Source: Lachnospiraceae bacterium (GTDB taxonomy: Bacteria; Bacillota; Clostridia; Lachnospirales; Lachnospiraceae). Taken from it: a stretch of DNA of 64,000 bases. Below, one piece after another: positions 38,100-47,525 of this stretch (its first letter is position 1; each line of letters begins with the position of its first letter). The translations under genes and the position numbers were made by a program. Where the stretch lies: NCBI GenBank assembly GCA_015057005.1, contig SVFF01000001.1, positions 434,001 to 498,000 on the forward strand. The letters run 5' to 3'. The notes under the pieces were generated by a model, which did not search any database, had not been told where the DNA came from, and worked only from the letters and a program-made list of their open reading frames with translations.

Positions 38100-39650
38100 T
38101 TATTTCTTTGCAAGTTTGTTTTTTATTATCACTATTCCATTGTGAACAATATTCTTTATAATCATAAATTCATTATACTTTCGAAATATTATATAGAAAA
38201 TCACATTGGGAATCAAAGTACATACCACACATTTAATAATAACATTCACAAATATACCATAGTTGACCATCCGACATATTATTCCGCATACACATATCGT
38301 TCCGAGTAAAATTCCAGCAAAATTAAGATATTTTTTTAGGTAAACCAGTGGATTTTTTCCAAAGCCATGCTTATATACCACATATGGATCGTACCACAAA
38401 TTTGTAATTGCACGCGACAAAAAAGTTGCAAACAATACGCCGAAAAGCCCCCAGAAATATCCCAAAATCAACGAAAACACTAAATTACAGAGTGCTGTTC
38501 CAAACTGAACAAAACGTCCATATCTAAACATTCCCATAGTATGTTTAAAATTCCAAATTGCGTTCATCATACCTACAGTATAAAAATTTAATGCCAGCAC
38601 TATCGGTATTTTCATATCCAACACATAGCCACTTCCAAATAATAATGTCACCATATCATCAGACACAAAAATAATTCCTATAGCCCCCCATCCAAACAGC
38701 CAAAAATTCAGCAAACTCATCATATTTAGTATACTGAACCTCTTATCTTTAGTTTCTACAGCGTTCAGATTCCCCAAACTAGCGGTTACACCATCAAAAA
38801 TCTGATTTAACAATGTTGTCAAAGTATTAACTAATAACGTGTAATTCGAAGAAACGCCTGTCACAACCAAGCCACTAAAATAAGTGATAATAATATTGTC
38901 TGTACCATTTACCAAAACACCTGATACTTTGTAAATCATCAAATCACGTACATTTTTAAATATTGATTTTTCTTCTTCTTTAGCAAGCGGTTGTATGTTT
39001 TTATCTTTGATATAGGGAAACTTCTTAACAGCTATTTGGGAGATTAAAATGTAGTATAATAAATTTCCTATTATTTGGATAATCAGATACCCTATGTAAT
39101 CCTTGGTAATTATTAAATACACTGCCTGAACAATAGCCTGAATCGAAATAATCAAATAATTCAATCCTGTATTATAATAATTCTGCTGCGCAGCAGTCAA
39201 CAAAGTACTTCGATAAGAAAAGAAGTACGAGCTGGCAGTACTAAAAAGAAACATAGCAAAAATAATATAGAGATTATCACTAATATCCGGATGTTCTCCT
39301 ATTATCATCTTCAAAAAAGGCATCAAACATAGGCCGGCCACCCCAATAACGCATCCGATAATACGATACGCCCGACCAAACAATTTCACCAATGCCGCTA
39401 TTTTTGCTGTATTATCTTCAGCAAGCGGTTTGTATAATGCATACACAATCGCACCGCCTATACCAAGTTCAGCAAGAGTAAGCATTGATAATATATTCCC
39501 GAAAAGACCATTTAGCCCTAGATAAGAGGACGGTAATGTTCTCGTAAAGATCATTCTGTTAATCAAACTTAAAATGATACTTATCGAATACCCTCCCACA
39601 CCAGCTATGATATTTAAATATGAATATTCGGTCCTTGTTCTTTTTCCCAT
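38100..39650 (-). CDS. Polysaccharide flippase (Wzx/MATE-like)
   Basis: 516 aa with 12-14 membrane segments and basic inter-helix loops, of the oligosaccharide-flippase family. The N-terminus reads SIILSLINRMIFTRTLPSSY; TELGIGGAIV-like helices (LAELGIGGAIVYALYK) follow. It would turn the lipid-linked repeat unit across the membrane before polymerisation by the EpsG-like protein. Base composition is very AT-rich here compared with flanking housekeeping genes, consistent with horizontally acquired polysaccharide genes. The ATG is 4 bp after AAAGGAG. Confidence 0.9.
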   Translation of the reverse strand: MGKRTRTEYSYLNIIAGVGGYSISIILSLINRMIFTRTLPSSYLGLNGLFGNILSMLTLAELGIGGAIVYALYKPLAEDNTAKIAALVKLFGRAYRIIGCVIGVAGLCLMPFLKMIIGEHPDISDNLYIIFAMFLFSTASSYFFSYRSTLLTAAQQNYYNTGLNYLIISIQAIVQAVYLIITKDYIGYLIIQIIGNLLYYILISQIAVKKFPYIKDKNIQPLAKEEEKSIFKNVRDLMIYKVSGVLVNGTDNIIITYFSGLVVTGVSSNYTLLVNTLTTLLNQIFDGVTASLGNLNAVETKDKRFSILNMMSLLNFWLFGWGAIGIIFVSDDMVTLLFGSGYVLDMKIPIVLALNFYTVGMMNAIWNFKHTMGMFRYGRFVQFGTALCNLVFSLILGYFWGLFGVLFATFLSRAITNLWYDPYVVYKHGFGKNPLVYLKKYLNFAGILLGTICVCGIICRMVNYGIFVNVIIKCVVCTLIPNVIFYIIFRKYNEFMIIKNIVHNGIVIIKNKLAKK

Positions 39651-39664
39651 TACGCTCCTTTATA

Positions 39665-40438
39665 TTAGCTTTTTTTTAAATACTTTTTAACTGTATCAAT
39701 CACCTGATCACCTAAAACTCTTCTGGCTATGCGATTCGGCAAATGCAACCAATAATCTTTTCTGGCAGCTTTCCAATACTGCAGTTTTTGTGCTTGTTCT
39801 TCTTCCGAATACCACGACGCATCAAACTGGTGTATGGAAAATGTATTCCTTGTCACCTTCAGCATTCCTGTTGTAAAACTCTTAGGGCAAAAATACTCGG
39901 GCGGATAGCATTTGAACCCCTTCACATTTTGGATACTTCCATCATTATGACATAAACCTAGTTTTTTCATAACTTGGGTATTATATTGCGGACTGGGAGT
40001 TTTATTATAACTTCCATCTTCATTAACAAACCTTAAATCCTCGTATTCATTCATTACTGCCTTAATAACAGAATTATTTTTTTCCGCCCCAAAACCCGAC
40101 CCAAAGTTTATATGTTTATCGTCTTCAAATCCTATAAAGCCTTCTTCTTCTAACAGTAAGTCAAAATTCCTTATCATTTGGACATCTGTATCTAAATATA
40201 TACCACCATACGTATATACAATCCATAATCGCAAATAATCCGGAACAAACCCCCATGCTTTCGCATCATATGCCTGTCTGGTATAAGCATTACAGTCAAT
40301 ATTCAAATTACTTTCATTCCACTCTATAATCTCATAATCCGGACAAAATTTTTTCCAACTTGAAATACAATTAATAACACTTTCCGGTTTTGGATTACCC
40401 CCCAGCCAGCAATAATGTATAATTTTAGGAATAGCCAT
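39665..40438 (-). CDS. GT32-type glycosyltransferase with DXD motif
   Basis: 257 aa. PKIIHYCWLGGNPKPE at the start, then FVPDYLRLWIVYTYGGIYLD and TDV give the diagnostic GGIYLDTDV metal site near residue 85. This family (OCH1/capsule-type) adds mannose, galactose or other sugars from activated donors. A later GFEDDKHINFGSGF block is typical. It follows the pyruvyl-transferase-like gene by 30 bp in the same operon. Confidence 0.9.
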   Translation of the reverse strand: MAIPKIIHYCWLGGNPKPESVINCISSWKKFCPDYEIIEWNESNLNIDCNAYTRQAYDAKAWGFVPDYLRLWIVYTYGGIYLDTDVQMIRNFDLLLEEEGFIGFEDDKHINFGSGFGAEKNNSVIKAVMNEYEDLRFVNEDGSYNKTPSPQYNTQVMKKLGLCHNDGSIQNVKGFKCYPPEYFCPKSFTTGMLKVTRNTFSIHQFDASWYSEEEQAQKLQYWKAARKDYWLHLPNRIARRVLGDQVIDTVKKYLKKS

Positions 40439-40468
40439 TTTATCACCTCTTACGTCGCGTCTATCAAA

Positions 40469-41527
40469 CTAAACAAACTGTTTTTTCCACAAATTAATTT
40501 CTTGTTCCGGTATCACAATATCTGTTTTTCTATTTTCTCTTATTTGGACAACAAGTTCCTGTTCCAGATTCTCTCGCATGATAAGCGGAAGATTCACATC
40601 TTTCCCCATCTCAATCGCACGATTGTCTATGGCCACGATCAAGCTTCTTACACCTAAATTTAATGCATGAATCCCGGCATGCAATCTGGTCCCCACATAA
40701 TCTACATCCGTGCAAGTTAAAGCTTTCGTGTATGATTCAAAATCATTAGGAATTATCTCAACACGTTTTACGTCTATCAGTTCTCTCAGATATTCCATAT
40801 CTTTGCTGCCTTGAATCCATACTGACACTTTTTTATACTCTTGTAGAAGAATTTCCAACATCAATCGGTCACTTGCTACGTTGCGATCATAATCGGTGAT
40901 GGTCGTTATTACAGTGGTGGCTTTCTCTAACGGAATACTTTCACAATGTTGTCTACTTAGCCCCCACAAAGTAGGACATCCCGTATTCACAACATTCAAA
41001 ATTCCCATTTCACGAAACTTCTGTTCCGTATAACTATCTCGCACAGAATGTAATCCTTGTGGAGCTAAAATTGTATTATACACAAACCGGGATATTGGTG
41101 AAATTTCTTCGCAATAATATCCCCAGCCCACTCCCAAAGTTATTATATTTTGATAACCAAACAAATCATCTGACATTTCCCAATTTGAATATTCCTCATA
41201 ATGTGGAGTTATCAAATTAGTACCACAAACAATTTTTATTTTAGCACCCAAGATAGAATCTATGTCATGTCGAGCCGGAAGAATATGAGTAGGTACACGA
41301 ATAGGTTGTTGTCCCGCGAAAACCTCATCAAGCACTTTTCTACAATAATGTTGTATTATTACATCTCCCATATTTTGGGAGTGTATAGCTGTATCAAAAA
41401 CAATCAATTTATCACTAGAAGGATATTCTTTTTCTTTTGCAGCAGACTTTTTTACTCTGTTTTTCCAACAATATTCCTCATATCGACGGGTTACGCCGTT
41501 TTTATATTTTAAAAACAGCTTTCTCAT
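40469..41527 (-). CDS. Polysaccharide pyruvyl-transferase-family protein
   Basis: 352 aa. The N-terminal FDTAIHSQNMGDVIIQHYCR resembles the N-D-G-D opening of the family. Next comes VCGTNLITPHYEEY and a Rossmann-like second half with TVITTITDYDRN, then VDYVGTRLHAGIHALNLG. The GTRLHAGIHAL motif is the most diagnostic. Members add ketal pyruvate or act as glycan-modifying transferases. I chose ATG 41527 (MRKLFLK) with GAGGAG upstream, which avoids a 109-bp overlap with the previous gene. Confidence 0.82.
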   Translation of the reverse strand: MRKLFLKYKNGVTRRYEEYCWKNRVKKSAAKEKEYPSSDKLIVFDTAIHSQNMGDVIIQHYCRKVLDEVFAGQQPIRVPTHILPARHDIDSILGAKIKIVCGTNLITPHYEEYSNWEMSDDLFGYQNIITLGVGWGYYCEEISPISRFVYNTILAPQGLHSVRDSYTEQKFREMGILNVVNTGCPTLWGLSRQHCESIPLEKATTVITTITDYDRNVASDRLMLEILLQEYKKVSVWIQGSKDMEYLRELIDVKRVEIIPNDFESYTKALTCTDVDYVGTRLHAGIHALNLGVRSLIVAIDNRAIEMGKDVNLPLIMRENLEQELVVQIRENRKTDIVIPEQEINLWKKQFV

Positions 41528-41529
41528 CT

Positions 41530-42525
41530 CTATCTCATCTCCTCTATCAAGCAATCCGGAATCGTATATTTCGCAAAAATATACGCTACCGATGGTGAAA
41601 CCAGCATAAGTTTCGAACAGATTCTCCGCATCCGACAAACATAAGGATTACTTTGAATTCTTCTAATATGTTTTTGGAACACAGAAATATGAGGCTTCAA
41701 ATCCTCCCTCTTTTGAGGATACTTCAGCATAATCGCAAAATAATTTCTCATAAAGAAAGTAAGGTAATCATTCTCAGCCAATAACGACTGTTCATGTAGC
41801 CCCCTCTTTTCAAAAAAATCTATATAGCTTTCCCGAATCACAAATTCTCCTAAACGATCATACTTCAGATAATTGCTCCTGGTAATAGAATCAGTATTAT
41901 AATACCAATAATATAGATTGCAATCAGCAACCGAAATGTTTGTGCAACTTAAAAGAAGCCCCAAATAAACTCTCAAATCTTCATATATTGCACCTTCCGG
42001 ATATCTTAACTCACAAAACAATTGCTTTTTGTACAATTTACCACATGCGGTAACCGATATTTTCCCAAAATTATCAGGATATAAGTGTTCTATATAGTCC
42101 CCTTGTGTCAATCGTTCAAAGCTAGGATTAACCTTTTTTTCAATACACGGACTGTCATTACTAAAAGATTCTAATCCTGTACTTACTATATCCGCTCCGG
42201 TTTCCTCACTTTCTTGAAACATCCACTCCAGCATGTGAGGATGAATCATATCATCACCATCAACAAAAGTCACATAGTCACCCTGCATTATATCTAATGC
42301 TGTATTTCGTGCAGAAGACAAACCACCATTTTCTTTATGGATTACTCGAACTCTTGCATCTTTTTGGGCAAATTCATCACATATTTTCCCGCCCAGATCC
42401 GTTGAACCATCATCTACAAGAATAAGTTCAAGGTTTTTATAGGTCTGCTCTAATATGCTGGTAATACACCGGGCAATATATTTTTCCACTTGATATACTG
42501 GTACGATTACACTTATCAGTTTCAT
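41530..42525 (-). CDS. GT2-family glycosyltransferase
   Basis: 331 aa. The standard opening MKLISVIVPVYQVEKYIARC is followed by NLELILVDDGSTDLGGKICD and LSSARNTALDIMQGDYVTFV. Then comes the DGDD metal motif (near residue 94). The C-terminal region (YEDLRVYLGLLLSCTNISVA) is the usual acceptor half. It is one of a run of GT2 enzymes encoded head-to-tail that should build the repeat unit step by step. Confidence 0.9.
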   Translation of the reverse strand: MKLISVIVPVYQVEKYIARCITSILEQTYKNLELILVDDGSTDLGGKICDEFAQKDARVRVIHKENGGLSSARNTALDIMQGDYVTFVDGDDMIHPHMLEWMFQESEETGADIVSTGLESFSNDSPCIEKKVNPSFERLTQGDYIEHLYPDNFGKISVTACGKLYKKQLFCELRYPEGAIYEDLRVYLGLLLSCTNISVADCNLYYWYYNTDSITRSNYLKYDRLGEFVIRESYIDFFEKRGLHEQSLLAENDYLTFFMRNYFAIMLKYPQKREDLKPHISVFQKHIRRIQSNPYVCRMRRICSKLMLVSPSVAYIFAKYTIPDCLIEEMR

Positions 42526-42545
42526 ATTCTCCTCAAATCCAATAA

Positions 42546-43478
42546 CTATTTACAAAACAATAAGCCGAGACATCTTATTTTCGTTTTGAACGGAATACTA
42601 CCGGCGTTCATGATCAACTGCTTAACATCCTGTAGCTGTTCTTTCAAGAACTTTTCTAAGCCTGTCCACCCCTTCCTTCGAGCATGCACAATCCCATTTA
42701 CAATTTCAGGAGCATATTTTTCCTTCAGCCATTGCTGAAGTCCCGCCACCTCCCCTAACGAATCAATAACCTTATTTATAGCCTTATGATAACTAATTTC
42801 TTTTGCTTCTGCACGACTTGGATTATTGGTGACGCTGCCGGCATGCACTGTATATTGATATAAACATTCCGGACAAATTGCAATTTTATTTACCTGCAAT
42901 AACATCCGAACAACCCATTCCAAATCTTCAAAATAAAATAAATCTTCATCAAATAATTGAATTTCACTTATTGAAGAACGACGCCATATCTTATTCCAAG
43001 GATATCCTCCACCACACGCAGAATAGTTCTGCAGAATTCTTTTAATTGCAAACTGCGTATTATCAATAACCTCAAATTCTTCCTTAATATTTTCGTATGT
43101 GTCATCTTCTGCATAGTATCTTGTCCAACCATAAACCACAACATCCGCAGCATTATGTTCAGCACAATCTATTACTGTTGAAAGCATTTCCGGCAATAGG
43201 CAATCATCCACATCCACAAAAACAAAATACTCCCCAGTGGCGTTACACAATCCCTTGTTTCTTGCACTTGAAACACCATGATTATCCTGCGATAACACTT
43301 TCACCCGATTATCCATTTTGGCAATTTCGGCACATACTCCCAAACTCCTATCCGTCGAACCATCATTAACGAAAATTAATTCAATATTTCGATATGACTG
43401 TTCAAGAATACTTTTAGCACATTTTTCAATTTGTTTTTCGCCATTATATATCGGAACAATTACAGAAACTTTATCCAA
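42546..43478 (-). CDS. GT2-family glycosyltransferase
   Basis: 310 aa. The core reads VSVIVPIYNGEKQIEKCAKS, then IELIFVNDGSTDRSLGVC, then GVSSARNKGLCNATGEYFVF and the acidic DVDD motif. The start is TTG with GGAGG at 9 bp, the only good candidate in the frame. The acceptor half carries YFEDLEWVVRMLLQV. Closely related to its neighbours in design but not in sequence detail, so it probably adds a different sugar. Confidence 0.88.
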   Translation of the reverse strand: MDKVSVIVPIYNGEKQIEKCAKSILEQSYRNIELIFVNDGSTDRSLGVCAEIAKMDNRVKVLSQDNHGVSSARNKGLCNATGEYFVFVDVDDCLLPEMLSTVIDCAEHNAADVVVYGWTRYYAEDDTYENIKEEFEVIDNTQFAIKRILQNYSACGGGYPWNKIWRRSSISEIQLFDEDLFYFEDLEWVVRMLLQVNKIAICPECLYQYTVHAGSVTNNPSRAEAKEISYHKAINKVIDSLGEVAGLQQWLKEKYAPEIVNGIVHARRKGWTGLEKFLKEQLQDVKQLIMNAGSIPFKTKIRCLGLLFCK

Positions 43479-43511
43479 AGTCTGACGCCTCCAATAGTTG
43501 ATATCATACTC

Positions 43512-44423
43512 TTACGGCTTAACCGTTGCTCCAAGCCGCCCGGACCAGCCATGTTTTACGCCTTTAAACAACATATAAATTGTTTTCATTTTTTTACATT
43601 TCATTGATGCAACTGCTAATAATTTTACAAATATCAACTCAAACAAAATCCCTTTGTATTGTTTCTTTTGTTTATACATATACGTAAAATTTCGTGCAGC
43701 ATAATATTCTTTCCAGGGTGCCTCCACGAAAAACGGCACCTTGATACCCAGTACAACCTTTTCGTGCGTTTCCGGCCTTGGGTGAATATATCTGGAATCC
43801 ACTACTGTAGCAATATATCCTCCGGCATCAAAAGTTCTCTGTTTATAATCAACTTCATCACCTTTAATAAAAAAATCTTTATTGGGATAACCAATTTCCT
43901 CTACCAATACCCTAGATACAAGTGTTCCATTAAATGGATGGGCAGCGCCTTCAATCAGACCATCTTGGGCAATTCTCAACGCACCTTCTACGGTGTAGAT
44001 GTTGTCAATTTTAAAAGACAGACACTCTCCCTGTTGCACAAGTGAATTTACAAACAGCTTGCCGGCGCCTTTCCCTTCTGCATACAATTTTTCTGCTACA
44101 TCCATTAATATTTGAATTGTATTCTCATTGGCAGCTCGTCCATCGTCATCCATCAACAAAATCCAGTCAGCTCCCGCTTCATAGGCAGCTTTTACACCTG
44201 TATGAAAGCCTCCCGCTCCGCCAATATTTGCTTCTGTCTTCACATAAACAAACTGTTCTCCCTGATGCCAACCATTTTCCTGCAGCATTTCATAAGTGCC
44301 ATCGGTAGAACAATTGTCAATAATATATATTTTGTCAATTGTTCTGGCCTGCTGCAACAGCATTTCGATATTCTTAATTAATAATTCTTTTCTATTGTAA
44401 GTAACAATCACTGCTGCCAGCAT
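43512..44423 (-). CDS. Galactofuranosyltransferase-like GT2 enzyme
   Basis: 303 aa. It differs from the other GT2 genes here: AAVIVTYNRKELLIKNIEML, then IDNCSTDGTYEML, then ANIGGAGGFHTGVKAAYEAG and DWILLMDDDG. The GGAGGF...DWxLxMDDD pattern, with a later WxEYYxARN motif (WKEYYAARN), is typical of galactofuranosyl- and related transferases. UDP-galactopyranose mutase in the same locus would supply its donor. Start ATG behind GAGGGAAG. Confidence 0.85.
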   Translation of the reverse strand: MLAAVIVTYNRKELLIKNIEMLLQQARTIDKIYIIDNCSTDGTYEMLQENGWHQGEQFVYVKTEANIGGAGGFHTGVKAAYEAGADWILLMDDDGRAANENTIQILMDVAEKLYAEGKGAGKLFVNSLVQQGECLSFKIDNIYTVEGALRIAQDGLIEGAAHPFNGTLVSRVLVEEIGYPNKDFFIKGDEVDYKQRTFDAGGYIATVVDSRYIHPRPETHEKVVLGIKVPFFVEAPWKEYYAARNFTYMYKQKKQYKGILFELIFVKLLAVASMKCKKMKTIYMLFKGVKHGWSGRLGATVKP

Positions 44424-44435
44424 ACTCTTCCCTCG

Positions 44436-45413
44436 TTAATCCCTTTGTACTTGTTCTTTCAATTTAACATACAAATCCGGCATAAAATATGCGAGAATCG
44501 CCTGCACCTTTCTGCCGACATTATAGTTCCTGCTTTTCAAATATCCATTAAGATATTTTTTCAGATACTGTCTTGTGGCACTCCACAATTCTTTTTCTTG
44601 GCAGTTATCTCTTTTATACAACCAACATAAGTTGATTGCAGTGTTGCAAATTTCGTTTTCTGCTGCCTCCACAAGTTTCGGATCATCTTGGGATTTCGCT
44701 ATTATTTTTTCATAAGTACGTATACTCTCAACACGCTTTCGTGAAAATTTGCCATGTGTCGCTGCGCCCGGTCTCTGATAATAATGGTATACTTTTTCCT
44801 CCGGTGCGAAACATATTATGTCACAATATTCTAAATAGCGAAATGAAAAATCCAGATCTTCTGTGGTTCCCACATCGTCAGAAAACCACAAGTCATGTTT
44901 TCGGATAACATCCAGGCAGAATAATTTATTCCATGCAAACCCATTTATTGCAGGGGGTACCATCAACGCTCTTTTCGCTTCTTTGCGATTCATGCAGGTC
45001 AATTCCCCATCTGGATTAGCCGGTATACTTCTATCATCATATTCTACGTAATGCCCCAGACACACGAGGTCAACATTGTATGCTTCCTGCAATTCCAGTC
45101 CCTTTTCGATATAATTAGGTTCCACCCAGTCATCCGGATCCGGAAAAATAATATATTTTCCATTGGCATGTATTATGCCGGTATTTCTGGCAGAAGATAA
45201 TCCGCCATTTTCTTTATGGATGACGCGAATCAAATCCGGATATTCCGAAGCATATTCATTGCAAATTTCTTCACTACGATCCGTAGATCCATCGTTGACT
45301 AATATGATTTCAATATTTTTTTTATCCTGTTGCAATAATGATGTCAAACATCTTACAAGGAAATTCTCCATGTTGTAAACCGGCACTACAATTGATACAA
45401 CAACATTTTTCAT
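44436..45413 (-). CDS. GT2-family glycosyltransferase
   Basis: 325 aa. VSIVVPVYNMENFLVRCLTS, then IEIILVNDGSTDRSEEICNE, then LSSARNTGIIHANGKYIIFP and the acidic motif DPDD. A conserved CLGHYVEYDD and GTTEDLDFSFRYLEYC follow in the acceptor half. It is encoded between the galactofuranosyltransferase-like gene and a GT4 gene. Confidence 0.9.
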   Translation of the reverse strand: MKNVVVSIVVPVYNMENFLVRCLTSLLQQDKKNIEIILVNDGSTDRSEEICNEYASEYPDLIRVIHKENGGLSSARNTGIIHANGKYIIFPDPDDWVEPNYIEKGLELQEAYNVDLVCLGHYVEYDDRSIPANPDGELTCMNRKEAKRALMVPPAINGFAWNKLFCLDVIRKHDLWFSDDVGTTEDLDFSFRYLEYCDIICFAPEEKVYHYYQRPGAATHGKFSRKRVESIRTYEKIIAKSQDDPKLVEAAENEICNTAINLCWLYKRDNCQEKELWSATRQYLKKYLNGYLKSRNYNVGRKVQAILAYFMPDLYVKLKEQVQRD

Positions 45414-45430
45414 AACAATGTATCCTACTT

Positions 45431-46540
45431 CTATATCGACAAAAGCATCTGCTCTACCGCGTGTACTGTCATCTCTGTACAGAACATCATACCCCGCTTC
45501 ACTGCTTGCGCTTTATATTTTATCAGCAATTCCGGCGAATCCAGCAATTGTTTTATCGCATAATATAGAGCCTCCTCATTATTTTCAGCCACCAGTCCAT
45601 ATTCATTATGATTCCCCAGCATCTCTTTCATCCCTGAAACCTCCACTGTGCATACGGGAGTTCCAACGATCAATGCTTCAGTTGCCGCTGTGGAAAATCC
45701 TTCCGCAAAACTGGCACAAATAAATAAATCACATTTTGCCACATACTTATAAGGATTGGTTTTGTACCCAAGAAGTTTTACCGTCTCATGCAAATTATTA
45801 TCTTCTATATACTTCTCTAACAGTTGCTGTTGCGGACCAATTCCTAAAATATAGAGGCAAATCGAATAGTCTTCCTCTCGCAGTCGTTTGATGATGCGAA
45901 GCATACGTTCGTACCCCTTTGACTCCTTTAATGTTCCAACAGCAACCAGCTTAATTCTCTCATCTTCAATTATTTCTGCAGCCGCTTCTTGGGATTTGGT
46001 ACGTATCTCCTCTGATTCTACAGTATTGTACAAAACACAACAAGGTTTGCCAAAATCAAGGATTCTGCAGAAATCTTCTTTCACACCTTGGGAAACACAA
46101 ACCGTTTGATCAAAACGATCGTAACAATCCGTTGCTTCTTTTCTGCTTCGAAAAGAATGCGCCAGTTTTTTCATGTTATGCAATTCGGTATGAATCCAGG
46201 AAACCAGTTTCGTAGTTGCGTCCGGACACCCGCTAATAATCCTGGCACACGGTCCTTCCAGATAGGACACCTCAATATCATACCTTTCCTTCACAAACCA
46301 CTTATGCAAGGTTTGAGGCGAAAACAGTTTCATTACATGACTATTCCCCCGAAATGATTTCGAAAAAACTGTCCGATAATGAATGCCAAGCTTCAGAAAC
46401 TGCTCATTTACTCCCCCTCCAAACAGTGCCAAAAGTGTTATATCGAATTTAGCAGGATCCATATTATTGACAAGGTTAACCAGCACTTTCTCTGCGCCGC
46501 CTTGGCCCAAATCGTGAATCAAAAATAATACTTTTATCAT
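45431..46540 (-). CDS. GT4-family glycosyltransferase
   Basis: 369 aa with a GT-B fold. The N-terminal half begins VLFLIHDLGQGGAEKVLVNL. The C-terminal half has VAVGTLKESKGYERMLRIIK, then YILGIGPQQQLLEKYI, then the donor-binding CASFAEGFSTAATEALIVG and TPV. The E-x7-E pattern (EGFSTAATE) is that of retaining GT4 enzymes such as EpsD/EpsF. The start overlaps the termination region of the upstream GT2 gene closely (ATG behind GGTGAG). Confidence 0.92.
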   Translation of the reverse strand: MIKVLFLIHDLGQGGAEKVLVNLVNNMDPAKFDITLLALFGGGVNEQFLKLGIHYRTVFSKSFRGNSHVMKLFSPQTLHKWFVKERYDIEVSYLEGPCARIISGCPDATTKLVSWIHTELHNMKKLAHSFRSRKEATDCYDRFDQTVCVSQGVKEDFCRILDFGKPCCVLYNTVESEEIRTKSQEAAAEIIEDERIKLVAVGTLKESKGYERMLRIIKRLREEDYSICLYILGIGPQQQLLEKYIEDNNLHETVKLLGYKTNPYKYVAKCDLFICASFAEGFSTAATEALIVGTPVCTVEVSGMKEMLGNHNEYGLVAENNEEALYYAIKQLLDSPELLIKYKAQAVKRGMMFCTEMTVHAVEQMLLSI

Positions 46541-46543
46541 TGC

Positions 46544-47380
46544 TCACCCCACCTTTCGGGACTTCTCCCCCAGCCTCCTCTTATGCATCCAATCATACAC
46601 CTTCCCAGGCAGCAGCCCCACGATAATAGGCCTGAGGGCATACACCACTTTCCATTTGGGCAGGCCCAGGGCTTTCACCAGGTACGCTTTCACCCAAGCC
46701 TCGTTGAGGCGGTAGCGGAACTTACGGCGGGAGTAGGCATTGCGGTCGTCCCGCATCTGGTAGAGGGGGACCTGGATGTTGCGGCCCGTAAAGCCCGCTG
46801 CATACATTTTGACCCACAGGTGGTAATCTTCTACCCTGAGCAGCCTCCGAGCCTCAGAATAGCCTCCTACGGCCTCATAGGCACATTTGCGGACCATGCA
46901 TGGTGCATGGCAGAAAGGGGTGCCTGCGGTGAAATCTTCCTTCACCGGGTAAGCCGGATGGCTGACCCGTCCCCAGACGCCGGTCTCGTCGAAAAACTCC
47001 ATGTCGCTGCTGACGATAGCGATGTCGGGTTCCTGCTCCAGCACTTCCAGTTCCAGCGCAAAGCGCTGCGGCAGGCAGCGGTCGTCCCCGTCCATGCGGG
47101 CGATGTATTCTCCCCTGGCCACTGACAGACACCGGTTCAGGGTGTAGTTCAAGCCTTGGTTGGTCTCGTTTTGCAGTAAAATGATCTTGCCGGGGTGTGC
47201 ATCTGCATATTCCCTTGCAATGGAAAAAGTGCCGTCCCGGGAGCCGTCATCACAGAGGATCAGCTCCCAGTCCGTCACTGTCTGATTCAATATACAATCT
47301 ATCGCTTCCCCCAGCGTCCCTTCACAGTTGTAGATGCCCATGATGACACTGATGCGGGGAGTCTGTGCATAATCTTGCAT
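46544..47380 (-). CDS. GT2-family glycosyltransferase
   Basis: 278 aa. PRISVIMGIYNCEGTLGEAI, then WELILCDDGSRDGTFSIARE, then GLNYTLNRCLSVARGEYIAR and MDGDD. The EGT-like C-terminal half (GRNIQVPLYQMRDDRNAYSR) is like lipopolysaccharide/EpsE-type enzymes. I chose ATG 47380 (MQDYAQT) because GGAGG lies 8 bp upstream; an ATG at 47395 is also possible. Composition is GC-richer than in the genes around 38-46 kb. Confidence 0.9.
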   Translation of the reverse strand: MQDYAQTPRISVIMGIYNCEGTLGEAIDCILNQTVTDWELILCDDGSRDGTFSIAREYADAHPGKIILLQNETNQGLNYTLNRCLSVARGEYIARMDGDDRCLPQRFALELEVLEQEPDIAIVSSDMEFFDETGVWGRVSHPAYPVKEDFTAGTPFCHAPCMVRKCAYEAVGGYSEARRLLRVEDYHLWVKMYAAGFTGRNIQVPLYQMRDDRNAYSRRKFRYRLNEAWVKAYLVKALGLPKWKVVYALRPIIVGLLPGKVYDWMHKRRLGEKSRKVG

Positions 47381-47525
47381 CCACTCTTCCTCCATACACG
47401 GCTTCTTCCTACGGCACGCTCATCCCGTAGCCGGCCGTCCCGCACAACCTTCCACCCGTTCGCCTCACACGCACCGGTCCACACCTCAGCCGCCCACGCG
47501 CACCGATCCACGGCGCTCAACGCGC

